Shown here one piece after another: positions 7,014-14,276 of a DNA stretch of 58,864 nucleotides. A model generated the notes under the pieces. The model ran no database searches and was not told where the DNA came from. It saw only the letters and a list, made by a program, of their open reading frames with translations. How positions within the stretch are numbered: the stretch's first letter is position 1; each line of letters opens with the position of its first letter. The translations under genes were made by a program, and so were the position numbers. Source of the stretch: Mucilaginibacter gilvus (GTDB taxonomy: Bacteria; Bacteroidota; Bacteroidia; Sphingobacteriales; Sphingobacteriaceae); contig NZ_SBIW01000028.1 in assembly GCF_004054195.1 (NCBI RefSeq), positions 1-58,864 of the forward strand. Direction: 5' to 3'.

Positions 7014-8852
7014 ATGAAAAATTATACCACTATGCTTATTTGCTTGTTCGCCGCTTTTACCACCCAGGCACAGGATATTGCCACACCGTTTGATAAAGCA
7101 CCCGAATGGAGCAAAAGTGCCATCTGGTACCAGATCTTCCCGGAGCGTTTCCGCAATGGCGACAGTATGAACAACCCCAAGCCCGAAAATATCAACATTC
7201 CCCCGATGGGGCAAACCGCGCCCGAAGACTGGGCGGTGAACCAATGGACCGAAGACTGGTACGGCCAGCAGGGCTGGGAGGCAAACAAAGGTTTTAATGA
7301 TAATATGTACTACCGCCGCTACGGTGGCGATTTGCAGGGTGTTTTAGATAAGCTGGATTACCTGCAAAACCTGGGCGTAACCGCGCTGTTTATGAACCCG
7401 CTGAACGATGCCCCCTCGGCACATAAATATGATGCCCGGCATTATCACCACATCGACGTAAACTTTGGCCCCGACCCGGAGGGCGATACCAAACTGATAG
7501 CAACAGAAAACCCCGCCGACCCCGCCACCTGGAAATGGACCGCTGCCGATAAGCTTTTTCTGAAACTGGTTAGCGAGGTGCACAAGCGTGGGATGCGCAT
7601 CATTATGGATTACTCCTGGAACCATACCGGCGTAATGTTTTGGGCCTGGCAGGATGTGCTCAAGAACCAGTCGCACTCGGCGTATAAGGATTGGTACGAG
7701 ATCCGCTCGTTTGACGATAGCAACACGCCCGAAAATGAATTTGCCTACACCGGCTGGGTAGGCGTGGCCAGCCTGCCCGAGATCCGCAAAGTAGATGTAA
7801 CTACGCTACGCGTTAACGGCCATCCCTACGAGGGCAACATCAACGAAGGAGCAAAAAAGCACATCTTCGCGGTAACCCGGCGTTGGCTCGCACCCGATGG
7901 CCAGGCGGCCAATGGCATAGATGGTTTTAGGCTGGACGTGGCCGACCAGATAGGGCTCGGTTTTTGGCGCGATTTCCGCAAGGAGGTGCGTAGCATAAAA
8001 CCCAATGCTTATTTAGTAGGCGAAATTTGGTGGGATACCTGGCCCGATAAACTGATGGACCCAACGCCTTACATCCATGGCGATATTTTTGATGCCGTAA
8101 TGTTTTACCAGGCCTATCGCCCCGCCCGTTACTTCTTCGCTAAAACAGATTTTCCCCTGGATGCCGCGCAGTTTAAGAACGAGCTGGAGCACGAGTGGAA
8201 CCGCCTGCCCGAAGATAAGCGTTACGCCATGATGAACGTATCCAGCACGCACGATACCCCACGCCTGCTTACCGATTTCTACAACACCAATAAATATAAG
8301 TTCCAGGCTAACCCGCGCGAGAACCCCAATTATCGCACCGGCAAACCCGATGAAGAAACCTACAAACGCCTGCGTTTATATCTCGTACACCTGTTCACCA
8401 GCATTGGCGCACCTCAAATTTGGAACGGCGAAGAAATGGGCATGTGGGGTGCCGACGATCCCGACCCACGCAAACCGCTCTGGTGGAAAGACTATACCTT
8501 TGCCAACGAAACCCGCAACAACACCCAACCCGGCGAAAAAGAGTACGATAAGGTTGGCTTTAACCAGCAAACTTTCGATTGGTATAAAAAGCTCATCGCC
8601 ATCCGCAAAGAAAACCCTGTGCTGATGAATGGCAAAATAGAGTTTATTGAAGCGGAGGGCAAAACCCTTATTTATAGAAGGTACAATGATCAAAATGAAG
8701 TACTGGTGTTTTTTAACCTGGAGGAAGGCTCCATTAATTATCCGCTGCCTGGGGGCACTGTTTATAAAACCCTTTTAGATGACAGCGCCATAAGTGGCGT
8801 AGTGCATTTGGAACCGTTGGAAGCAAAAATTTTAGTGAAACGGGAGAAGTAG
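7014..8852 (+). CDS. Secreted GH13 alpha-glucosidase/neopullulanase-like enzyme
   Basis: The product has 612 aa. The ATG at 7014 is chosen over an in-frame ATG at 6957 because it opens a clear signal peptide (MKNYTTMLICLFAAFTTQAQ), so it acts in the periplasm or outside the cell. The alpha-amylase barrel starts with AIWYQIFPERFRNGD. The GH13 catalytic triad is visible: nucleophile Asp308 in GFRLDVAD, acid/base Glu337 in GEIWW, and Asp414 in STHDTPR. A C-terminal beta domain follows from about 520. The pattern suits neopullulanase or cyclomaltodextrinase activity on alpha-glucans, but exact specificity cannot be read. It lies 108 bases downstream of fbp and may be expressed separately. Confidence 0.88.
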   Translation: MKNYTTMLICLFAAFTTQAQDIATPFDKAPEWSKSAIWYQIFPERFRNGDSMNNPKPENINIPPMGQTAPEDWAVNQWTEDWYGQQGWEANKGFNDNMYYRRYGGDLQGVLDKLDYLQNLGVTALFMNPLNDAPSAHKYDARHYHHIDVNFGPDPEGDTKLIATENPADPATWKWTAADKLFLKLVSEVHKRGMRIIMDYSWNHTGVMFWAWQDVLKNQSHSAYKDWYEIRSFDDSNTPENEFAYTGWVGVASLPEIRKVDVTTLRVNGHPYEGNINEGAKKHIFAVTRRWLAPDGQAANGIDGFRLDVADQIGLGFWRDFRKEVRSIKPNAYLVGEIWWDTWPDKLMDPTPYIHGDIFDAVMFYQAYRPARYFFAKTDFPLDAAQFKNELEHEWNRLPEDKRYAMMNVSSTHDTPRLLTDFYNTNKYKFQANPRENPNYRTGKPDEETYKRLRLYLVHLFTSIGAPQIWNGEEMGMWGADDPDPRKPLWWKDYTFANETRNNTQPGEKEYDKVGFNQQTFDWYKKLIAIRKENPVLMNGKIEFIEAEGKTLIYRRYNDQNEVLVFFNLEEGSINYPLPGGTVYKTLLDDSAISGVVHLEPLEAKILVKREK

Positions 8853-8908
8853 GTTTTGGGTATGGCTTCAAGTAATTTCGCTGCAAACTCGCCTGCGATC
8901 GAAAAAAG

Positions 8909-8949
8909 TTTACAAAAGTTAACACAATTCACATCTTAACTTTTGTAAA
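8909..8949. repeat. Perfect 14-bp inverted repeat, possible operator or terminator
   Basis: TTTACAAAAGTTAA at 8909-8922 is repeated in inverse orientation at 8936-8949, separated by 13 bases. It lies in the 620-base gap 8853-9472 just after the GH13 gene. No T-run follows on the plus strand, so termination is uncertain; a dyad bound by a regulator is equally possible. Confidence 0.55.
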
Positions 8950-9179
8950 AACCTAATATTCAACTGCTTATTATTTTACAGGGTTAACACTTTTTTATCA
9001 ATTTAATGCTTTGTTGGTTTTATATAATGTCACAAAAACATTGAGCGAATAAATATATCTGATGCCTACTACCACAGTCGAAATAAAAAATCGGAAAAAG
9101 ATATTGAACTACTACATCATTTTAGTGTGAATGACTTTATACTGAAGGTGCTTATAGATTTACAAATTCTTTTAAAAAA

Positions 9180-9231
9180 GTAAAGCCCCTGATGGGCAGG
9201 GGCCTTTACTAACCAATTATAAACCTAAATT
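9180..9231 (+). promoter_or_regulatory. Structured leader: GC hairpin followed by a pckA-like leader motif
   Basis: GTAAAGCCCCTG at 9180-9191 pairs with CAGGGGCCTTTAC at 9197-9209 (one bulged base, 5-base loop). It is followed by AACCAATTATAAAC at 9211-9224, identical to the 14 bases just before the pckA start (4186-4199), and then by an ATG at 9232. This looks like the 5' leader of a gene, but no full-length gene follows. The remaining DNA from 8950 to 9179 shows nothing I can support. Confidence 0.45.
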
Positions 9232-9324
9232 ATGAGAAGACTTTTTTATGTATCAACATTGTCTGTTCTTGTTGATAGTGTAAAAGTAACACTAAGTTTT
9301 AAATTACAAAGAATTTATTTGTAA
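9232..9324 (+). CDS. Possible 30-aa leader peptide or remnant ORF
   Basis: An ATG directly behind the leader motif opens a 30-codon frame beginning MRRLFYVSTLSVLVDS and ending LQRIYL. The start resembles a signal peptide (basic then hydrophobic), as if the first codons of an exported protein were kept and the rest lost. It could also be a regulatory leader peptide. The region from 9325 to the MFS gene is AT-rich and empty. Confidence 0.3.
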   Translation: MRRLFYVSTLSVLVDSVKVTLSFKLQRIYL

Positions 9325-9472
9325 TTTTTTTGTCAGCTTTATATTAATGTACTTTTTTCGTTATTGTATTAACAAAGATACTTCAATTTATTTGAAATAT
9401 TTTCAATTATTTATGAATTTATGCTGACGGACTTGTAAAAAATCTTTTACACTTTTGTGAATATCTTAAAAA

Positions 9473-10660
9473 ATGGCCGTTACAACACACAAACCGCATT
9501 TAACCACTACCACCCTTTGGGTAATGACTTTAACCACGGGGCTTGTTGTGGCCAATCTTTATTACAACCAGCCGTTGTTGCACGATATGGCCGAAACCTT
9601 TCATGTAAGTAACGGTACGGCAGGGCAGGTTAGTATGCTTACTCAAATAGGTTATGCCGTTGGGATGTTTTTTGTAGTGCCCCTGGCCGATATGGTGGAG
9701 CGAAAACGCTTAATGCTCATCAATTTCGCGTTTGTGGTGGCAGCATTGTTACTAACGGCCCTCGCCCCCAACATCGATATTTTGATCCTATCGGGCTTTT
9801 TATTGGGCTGCACCTCTATTATTCCTCAGTTACTGGTGCCCATGGCCGCCCATTTGGCAGATCCCGCCGAGCGTGGAAAGAAAATAGGCTTCATTATGAG
9901 CGGGCTTTTAATAGGCATATTATTATCGCGTACACTCAGCGGCTTTGTAGGTGCGCACCTGGGCTGGCGGGCCATGTTTTATATCGCCGGCGGTATTATG
10001 ATGCTAATGTGGCTGCTGGTGTACCTGCTGCTACCCAAGGTTGAGCCCGAATACAAGGGTAATTACGGCAAACTGATGCACTCGCTTATCCACCTCGTAA
10101 AAAATGAGCCCAAATTACGTTTAGCTTCCCTGCGCGGCGCTCTTTGCTTCGCATGTTTCAGCGCGTTTTGGACCAGCCTGGTATTTATGCTCAAACAAAA
10201 CTTTAACGAAGGCAGCGACGTTGCAGGAGCCTTTGGCCTGGCCGGTGCCTTTGGAGCTATTGCCGCCGGGCTTGTGGGCCGCCTGAGCGACAGGATGGAC
10301 TCCTATAAATTATCAACCATTACCTTAGCTTTGGTTTTAATATCCTTTATCATCTTCTGGTTCTCGGCTTATAGCATTGCCGGGCTGATAGCAGGCGTTA
10401 TTATTATGGATATGGGAGTGCAAGCCACGCACATCTCCAACCAATCTATTATTTTTTCATTAGACCCCGCGGCACGCAACCGCATCAACACCGTTTACAT
10501 GGTAACCTATTTTATAGGCGGCGCAACTGGCACCTTTCTGGCCACGCGGATTTGGGGTACTTATAACTGGCCGGGCATCTGCGCTATTGGCATTATCCTA
10601 TCGGCGGTTGCAATCGTTATCCACCTTATAACGCGCAAAACGATGCAGCGCGCTGTCTGA
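9473..10660 (+). CDS. MFS transporter (drug/sugar efflux type)
   Basis: A 395-aa inner-membrane protein with about 12 hydrophobic segments, the standard MFS size. The N-terminus reads GLVVANLYYNQPLL, a motif of the YgaY-like branch of major facilitator exporters, and a loop with MVERKRLM follows helix 2 in place of the usual MFS A-motif. A second half-motif (GRLSDRMDSYK) follows the central loop. The family exports sugars, drugs or metabolites by proton antiport; the substrate is unknown. It stands alone between two long gaps. The bases from 10661 to 10851 contain no gene. Confidence 0.88.
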   Translation: MAVTTHKPHLTTTTLWVMTLTTGLVVANLYYNQPLLHDMAETFHVSNGTAGQVSMLTQIGYAVGMFFVVPLADMVERKRLMLINFAFVVAALLLTALAPNIDILILSGFLLGCTSIIPQLLVPMAAHLADPAERGKKIGFIMSGLLIGILLSRTLSGFVGAHLGWRAMFYIAGGIMMLMWLLVYLLLPKVEPEYKGNYGKLMHSLIHLVKNEPKLRLASLRGALCFACFSAFWTSLVFMLKQNFNEGSDVAGAFGLAGAFGAIAAGLVGRLSDRMDSYKLSTITLALVLISFIIFWFSAYSIAGLIAGVIIMDMGVQATHISNQSIIFSLDPAARNRINTVYMVTYFIGGATGTFLATRIWGTYNWPGICAIGIILSAVAIVIHLITRKTMQRAV

Positions 10661-10851
10661 AAACGAACACTGTACACATTTACCGAACACCCGCTGACCT
10701 CCATTTACAACAGCATGTACTTATTTATTGTACAATCTGTACGATAATAACCTTATAAAAGCGCTTAAAAACCCGGGGCTCGGCACCTTTTTGTATGTAG
10801 TGTAAAAAAACTTTATGCGTACTGTCATTTTTTTTACGCGGCTCCCCTTTT

Positions 10852-10867
10852 TTGGCACAGAGTTGGA
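10852..10867 (+). promoter_or_regulatory. Possible sigma-54-like promoter
   Basis: TTGGCACAGAGTTGGA resembles the sigma-54 consensus (TTGGCAC, five bases, TTGCT), with an intact -24 TTGGCAC but a weak -12 box (GGA instead of GCT and spacing ambiguous by one base). It sits 26 bases before the first of three small genes. Confidence 0.35.
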
Positions 10868-10892
10868 ATAAGTATCATCAAACCGAGAAACC

Positions 10893-11084
10893 ATGCAAAT
10901 CGACAAGAAACCAGAAGCCCCGGCCGAAGAAAAAGAATGGGAAAACCCGGTAGCACCGGAAAAACCAGCCGACCACCGGGAAGAGGAACAGTTGGAAAGG
11001 CAAATGAAGGAAGCGAAGCGCAGGCACGATAACCTCGAAGAAAACCAGGGCGAAGCAAGCGATAACGAACAAACTAAAAACTAA
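10893..11084 (+). CDS. Small hydrophilic acidic/basic protein
   Basis: A 63-aa protein with almost no hydrophobic residues, rich in Glu, Lys, Pro and Asn (for example EEEQLERQMKEAKRRHDN). It is probably intrinsically disordered with one charged helix. No family is recognised. It is followed at 22 and 44 bases by two other mini-genes on the same strand, so the three look like one transcript ending at the hairpin at 11496. Hydrophilic mini-proteins of this kind are often stress-induced; that is only an analogy. Confidence 0.6.
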   Translation: MQIDKKPEAPAEEKEWENPVAPEKPADHREEEQLERQMKEAKRRHDNLEENQGEASDNEQTKN

Positions 11085-11106
11085 ACATAATTTAAAAATA
11101 TTGATC

Positions 11107-11259
11107 ATGAAAACTACATCACAACAAACAGCAACAAGCAAATTGGTAAACCGTTTCGATAAAGAATTGAGAACCCTTTTAATGAATGATTTGAGAGCTA
11201 TCCGTTCGGTAAAAGCGCAAATGATAGGTATAAATGCTAATAGCCTAAGCGCAGCGTAA
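11107..11259 (+). CDS. 50-aa protein, first of a tandem paralog pair
   Basis: The ATG at 11107 opens a 50-codon frame. The core TSKLVNRFDKELRTLLMNDL aligns without gaps to TSKLFARFDNELKSLLMEDL of the next gene, so the two arose by duplication and the frame is under selection as protein. The core is predicted to be an amphipathic helix. No signal peptide or known domain was seen. Function is unknown. Confidence 0.7.
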   Translation: MKTTSQQTATSKLVNRFDKELRTLLMNDLRAIRSVKAQMIGINANSLSAA

Positions 11260-11303
11260 TAACTAAAAGAACACCAAACACACAATATTTAAGGCATCTA
11301 CCT

Positions 11304-11453
11304 ATGAAAACCTACAAAAAACCAGCTACCAGCAAACTTTTTGCCCGTTTTGATAACGAATTAAAAAGCTTACTAATGGAAGACCTGAAGGCTTTACGGG
11401 AAAGAGGCCAGTTTACACCGCGCAACAACCAGGCTCAGCAGCAAGCTGCCTGA
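11304..11453 (+). CDS. 49-aa protein, second of a tandem paralog pair
   Basis: It starts MKTYKKPATSKLFARFDNE and shares 14 of 20 residues with its upstream neighbour across the helical core. The C-terminus differs (RGQFTPRNNQAQQQAA, Gln-rich), so conservation is confined to the core. It lies 44 bases after its paralog and just before a strong terminator that closes the three-gene unit. Function is unknown; protein binding by the shared helix is a guess. Confidence 0.7.
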   Translation: MKTYKKPATSKLFARFDNELKSLLMEDLKALRERGQFTPRNNQAQQQAA

Positions 11454-11495
11454 TCTACATATATTCTATCTACCTATTAAAACAGTCCTTTGAGG

Positions 11496-11531
11496 AAAAT
11501 AAGGCTCGGCAGTAATGCGGAGCCTTATTTT
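11496..11531 (+). terminator. Intrinsic terminator of the mini-gene unit, overlapping the lpxB stop
   Basis: AAAATAAGGCTC pairs with GAGCCTTATTTT across a 12-base loop, followed by more T residues on the plus strand. The right arm covers the last bases of lpxB, which runs the other way, so the convergent units share this structure. Confidence 0.8.
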
Positions 11532-12637
11532 TTTGAGGCGTATTTGATAATGAGTGCCGCTGTTTTGGCCGATGCGCCGGGTTTGCCCATGCGCTGGTGA
11601 AGCAGATGGTAATTAGCGAGCATGGCGTTGCGGTAATCCTCCAGGCCCACCAGTTTATCCAATTCGTTGGAGATATTATGAAAATCACAATCCTGCTGGA
11701 TCAGTTCCTTCACCACTTCTTTATCCATTATTAAATTCACCAGCGAGATGAATTTTATTTTCACCAGCATTTTGGCTATGCCGATGGTAATGGCGTTGCC
11801 TTTATAAACCACCACCTGCGGCACGTTTAGCAGGGCGGTTTCTAACGTGGCAGTACCAGATGCTACTACGGCGGCTTCTGCATTGCTCAGCAGATCATAA
11901 GTGGCGTTAAACACTACGGGGATATGCATCCCGCCGATGTACTGGCGGTAATATTCGGCATCGAAGGTTGGCGCGCCGGCTATTACAAACTGAAAATTGG
12001 TGAACCGCCCTGCAACTTTAGCCATCTCGGGCAGCAATCGGCTGATCTCCTGCTTGCGGCTGCCGGGTAAAAGCGCAATTATTTTTTTGCCGATGAGCAC
12101 ATTGTTCTTTAAAAAATCGGGGGTGGGCGTAAAAGCGTCAACGGCATCTAAAAGCGGGTTGCCAACGTAATCAATATCCATCCCCCAACCCTTATAAAAG
12201 TCCACCTCGAAGGGCAGGATGCAAAATAAATGATCAACAGATCGTTTTATCTTCAGCACCCGCTTCTGGTTCCAGGCCCAAACCTTTGGCGAAATGTAGT
12301 AGCAAACCAGCAGGCCCGTCCTTTTGGCAAAGTCCGCTATTTTTAAATTAAAACCGGGAAAATCTATCAGTATCAAAACATCGGGCTGATAAGCCACAAT
12401 ATCTTTCTTGCAAAGACTCATGTTTTTTAGAATGGCGCCCAGGTTGGCCACCACCTCTACAAAGCCCATAAAGGCCATGTCCTCGTAATGTTTTACCAGG
12501 ATACCGCCTTCGGCCTCCATCAGGTGGCCGCCAAAATAACGAAACTCCGCTTGCTTGTCCTTCTCCTTCAGCTCCTTCATTAGGTTGGCGCCATGCAAAT
12601 CGCCCGAGGCTTCGCCGGCTACCAGGTAATACTTCAT
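11525..12637 (-). CDS. lpxB: Lipid-A-disaccharide synthase
   Basis: A 370-aa GT19 glycosyltransferase that joins UDP-diacylglucosamine and lipid X to form the lipid A disaccharide on the inner face of the inner membrane. It shows the N-terminal GEASGDLHGANL, SPKVWAWNQKRV in the middle, LLPGSRKQEI for the nucleotide-binding half and a VVASGTATLETAL motif near the C-terminus, all standard for LpxB. In many Bacteroidota lpxB lies directly after surE and a small membrane protein gene; here those two genes are present just upstream, but a divergent 153-aa gene separates them from lpxB. Confidence 0.96.
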   Translation of the reverse strand: MKYYLVAGEASGDLHGANLMKELKEKDKQAEFRYFGGHLMEAEGGILVKHYEDMAFMGFVEVVANLGAILKNMSLCKKDIVAYQPDVLILIDFPGFNLKIADFAKRTGLLVCYYISPKVWAWNQKRVLKIKRSVDHLFCILPFEVDFYKGWGMDIDYVGNPLLDAVDAFTPTPDFLKNNVLIGKKIIALLPGSRKQEISRLLPEMAKVAGRFTNFQFVIAGAPTFDAEYYRQYIGGMHIPVVFNATYDLLSNAEAAVVASGTATLETALLNVPQVVVYKGNAITIGIAKMLVKIKFISLVNLIMDKEVVKELIQQDCDFHNISNELDKLVGLEDYRNAMLANYHLLHQRMGKPGASAKTAALIIKYASKK

Positions 12638-12661
12638 GCTACAATGATAGTAAGTAAAATA

Positions 12662-12692
12662 TTGTTTATTGAAAAATGAGTGAGTAATTTAG
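12662..12692 (+). promoter_or_regulatory. Promoter of the 153-aa gene
   Basis: TTG at 12662-12664, 20 bases, then TAATTTAG at 12685-12692 (seven of eight matches to TAnnTTTG). The predicted transcription start is at or just before the ATG at 12701. This argues against the in-frame GTG at 12680, which lies inside the promoter. Confidence 0.6.
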
Positions 12693-12700
12693 TTTTTATC

Positions 12701-13162
12701 ATGATCCATTTAACAACAGTTAACAACAGAAAAGTTCTTTATCAACGCTACAGCACAGAACTGCCCTGGAGCAAATATTTCCCAACGCAAAACTGGCTGG
12801 CTTTTGTGGTTGTTAAGAACCAGGCCAAAACTAAATTAATTGAAATCTCTAACAAATTGATCAATAACAATGCGTGCTTTATTTGCTCCTCGGGTGTGCA
12901 GGGTGAACTATTGCACGATATAATTGACGAGGAAATAATGTTTAGGCAAGTTGACATTGACGACCTCTATTTACCTCCTTTTGACATCGTTACAACCTGG
13001 CACAATGATATTGCCGAGGGACTATGGTATGCAACAAAAGCAGCTTGTAACGACCCTACTAAAATTGATAAAGTAGTATGTTTAGATGCAAGCGAAAGCG
13101 GAATTGAGCCGGAGATTCTGGAGCTGCTTTTGAAATTTAACGCAGGTTATATTCCTGATTAA
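12701..13162 (+). CDS. Hypothetical cytosolic protein
   Basis: A 153-aa protein with no signal or membrane segments. It starts MIHLTTVNNRKVLYQRYS and includes FDIVTTWHNDIAEGLWYATKA and a conserved-looking VVCLDASESG. It resembles uncharacterised DUF7684-type proteins found next to toxin-like or immunity genes, but I am not certain of this. It runs opposite to its neighbours and ends exactly where the small membrane protein gene ends (convergent, no gap), so it looks inserted into the surE-lpxB unit. Confidence 0.65.
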   Translation: MIHLTTVNNRKVLYQRYSTELPWSKYFPTQNWLAFVVVKNQAKTKLIEISNKLINNNACFICSSGVQGELLHDIIDEEIMFRQVDIDDLYLPPFDIVTTWHNDIAEGLWYATKAACNDPTKIDKVVCLDASESGIEPEILELLLKFNAGYIPD

Positions 13163-13429
13163 TTATCGGGTATATATTTTAAATAGAAAAACTACCAGCA
13201 TAAAAGCGAAAGTAAACATCATCACACCGTTGGCCGTCTCATCCAACTTGTTTTTAAAGCAGTAGCGCAGCAGCACTAAATTTAAACCTATGGCTATGAG
13301 GTAAGGTACCGCGGGCTTATCCATAATAATGGCATTATTGTGCAGCACATATTCAAAAACCACCCAGCTTAAGGCAGGCAAAATACTGCCCAGCAAAAAA
13401 CCCGCGCCAACGCTATTCTTATTCAACAT
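13163..13429 (-). CDS. Small inner-membrane protein between surE and lpxB
   Basis: An 88-aa protein with three hydrophobic stretches (about 8-25, 42-56 and 66-83), so probably an integral inner-membrane protein. Its first codons overlap the end of surE by 11 bases, which implies translational coupling. An equivalent small membrane protein is commonly found between surE and lpxB in Bacteroidota. No function is known to me. Confidence 0.75.
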   Translation of the reverse strand: MLNKNSVGAGFLLGSILPALSWVVFEYVLHNNAIIMDKPAVPYLIAIGLNLVLLRYCFKNKLDETANGVMMFTFAFMLVVFLFKIYTR

Positions 13430-14207
13430 TAAAGTTCCATGTGTTTAAAAGTGGGATGGCATGGTGCGCCGTCATATCAAACTGTACAGGCACTACCGAT
13501 GCATAGTTGTGCTCCAAAGCCCAAACGTCGGTATCCTCGCCATGGTCGTTGTTTTGAAAAACGCCGGTAAGCCAGTAATACGGCCGTTTGTAAGGGTCCA
13601 TCCGCTCGTCAAATTCCTCGGCCCATTTTGCGTTGGCCTGCCGGCAAATTTTAATGCCTTTTATATCGTGCGTGTTGGGGAAATTCACATTCAGCAAAGT
13701 GCCGATGGGCAGGCCGTTATGCAATACCCGCAGGGCAATCTCTTTGATGAATTTTTCGCAATGCTCAAAGTTGGCCTGCAGCGAATAATCATCAAGCGAA
13801 AAACCTATGGACGGAATACTTTCTATGGCCCCCTCTACCGCTGCCGACATGGTGCCCGAGTACAGTACATTAATAGAATTGTTGAGCCCGTGATTAATGC
13901 CCGATACGCAAAGATCCGGCTTTTTGCCCTTGAATATTTTGGTAACGGCCAGCTTCACACAATCTACCGGGGTGCCGCTGCAACTGTATATCTCGATACC
14001 ATCGTACAGGTCCACCTTATCTAAACGAAGCGGTTTGCCAATGGTAATGGCGTGCCCCATGCCCGATTGAGGGCTATCCGGCGCTACGACCACCACGCGG
14101 CCTATCTGCTTCATTACATGCATCAGCGTTTTTATGCCCGGCGCGGTTACGCCATCATCGTTTACAACAAGTATAGTGGGGAGGGTGGATTTTGTATGGT
14201 TTGTCAT
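13419..14207 (-). CDS. surE: 5'/3'-nucleotidase SurE
   Basis: A 262-aa phosphatase that removes phosphate from nucleoside 5'- and 3'-monophosphates using a divalent metal. The metal site VNDDGVTAPGI (about 15-25), the SGINHGLN motif and PVDCVKLA are diagnostic. The ATG at 14207 is preferred over one at 14225, because TAATTTTG (14220 down to 14213) lies between them and forms a good -7 element only five bases before the chosen start. It heads a unit with the 88-aa membrane protein. Confidence 0.94.
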   Translation of the reverse strand: MTNHTKSTLPTILVVNDDGVTAPGIKTLMHVMKQIGRVVVVAPDSPQSGMGHAITIGKPLRLDKVDLYDGIEIYSCSGTPVDCVKLAVTKIFKGKKPDLCVSGINHGLNNSINVLYSGTMSAAVEGAIESIPSIGFSLDDYSLQANFEHCEKFIKEIALRVLHNGLPIGTLLNVNFPNTHDIKGIKICRQANAKWAEEFDERMDPYKRPYYWLTGVFQNNDHGEDTDVWALEHNYASVVPVQFDMTAHHAIPLLNTWNFNVE

Positions 14208-14276
14208 TAGGGCAAAATTAACCATTTGTGTGGCAGCCCGACGAATTAAAATAATTGGAATTATTCAGCAAACACT

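Noticed and set aside
9061..9129. 22-codon ORF in the gap after GH13
   Set aside because: Too short, no leader motif, no conservation signal visible.
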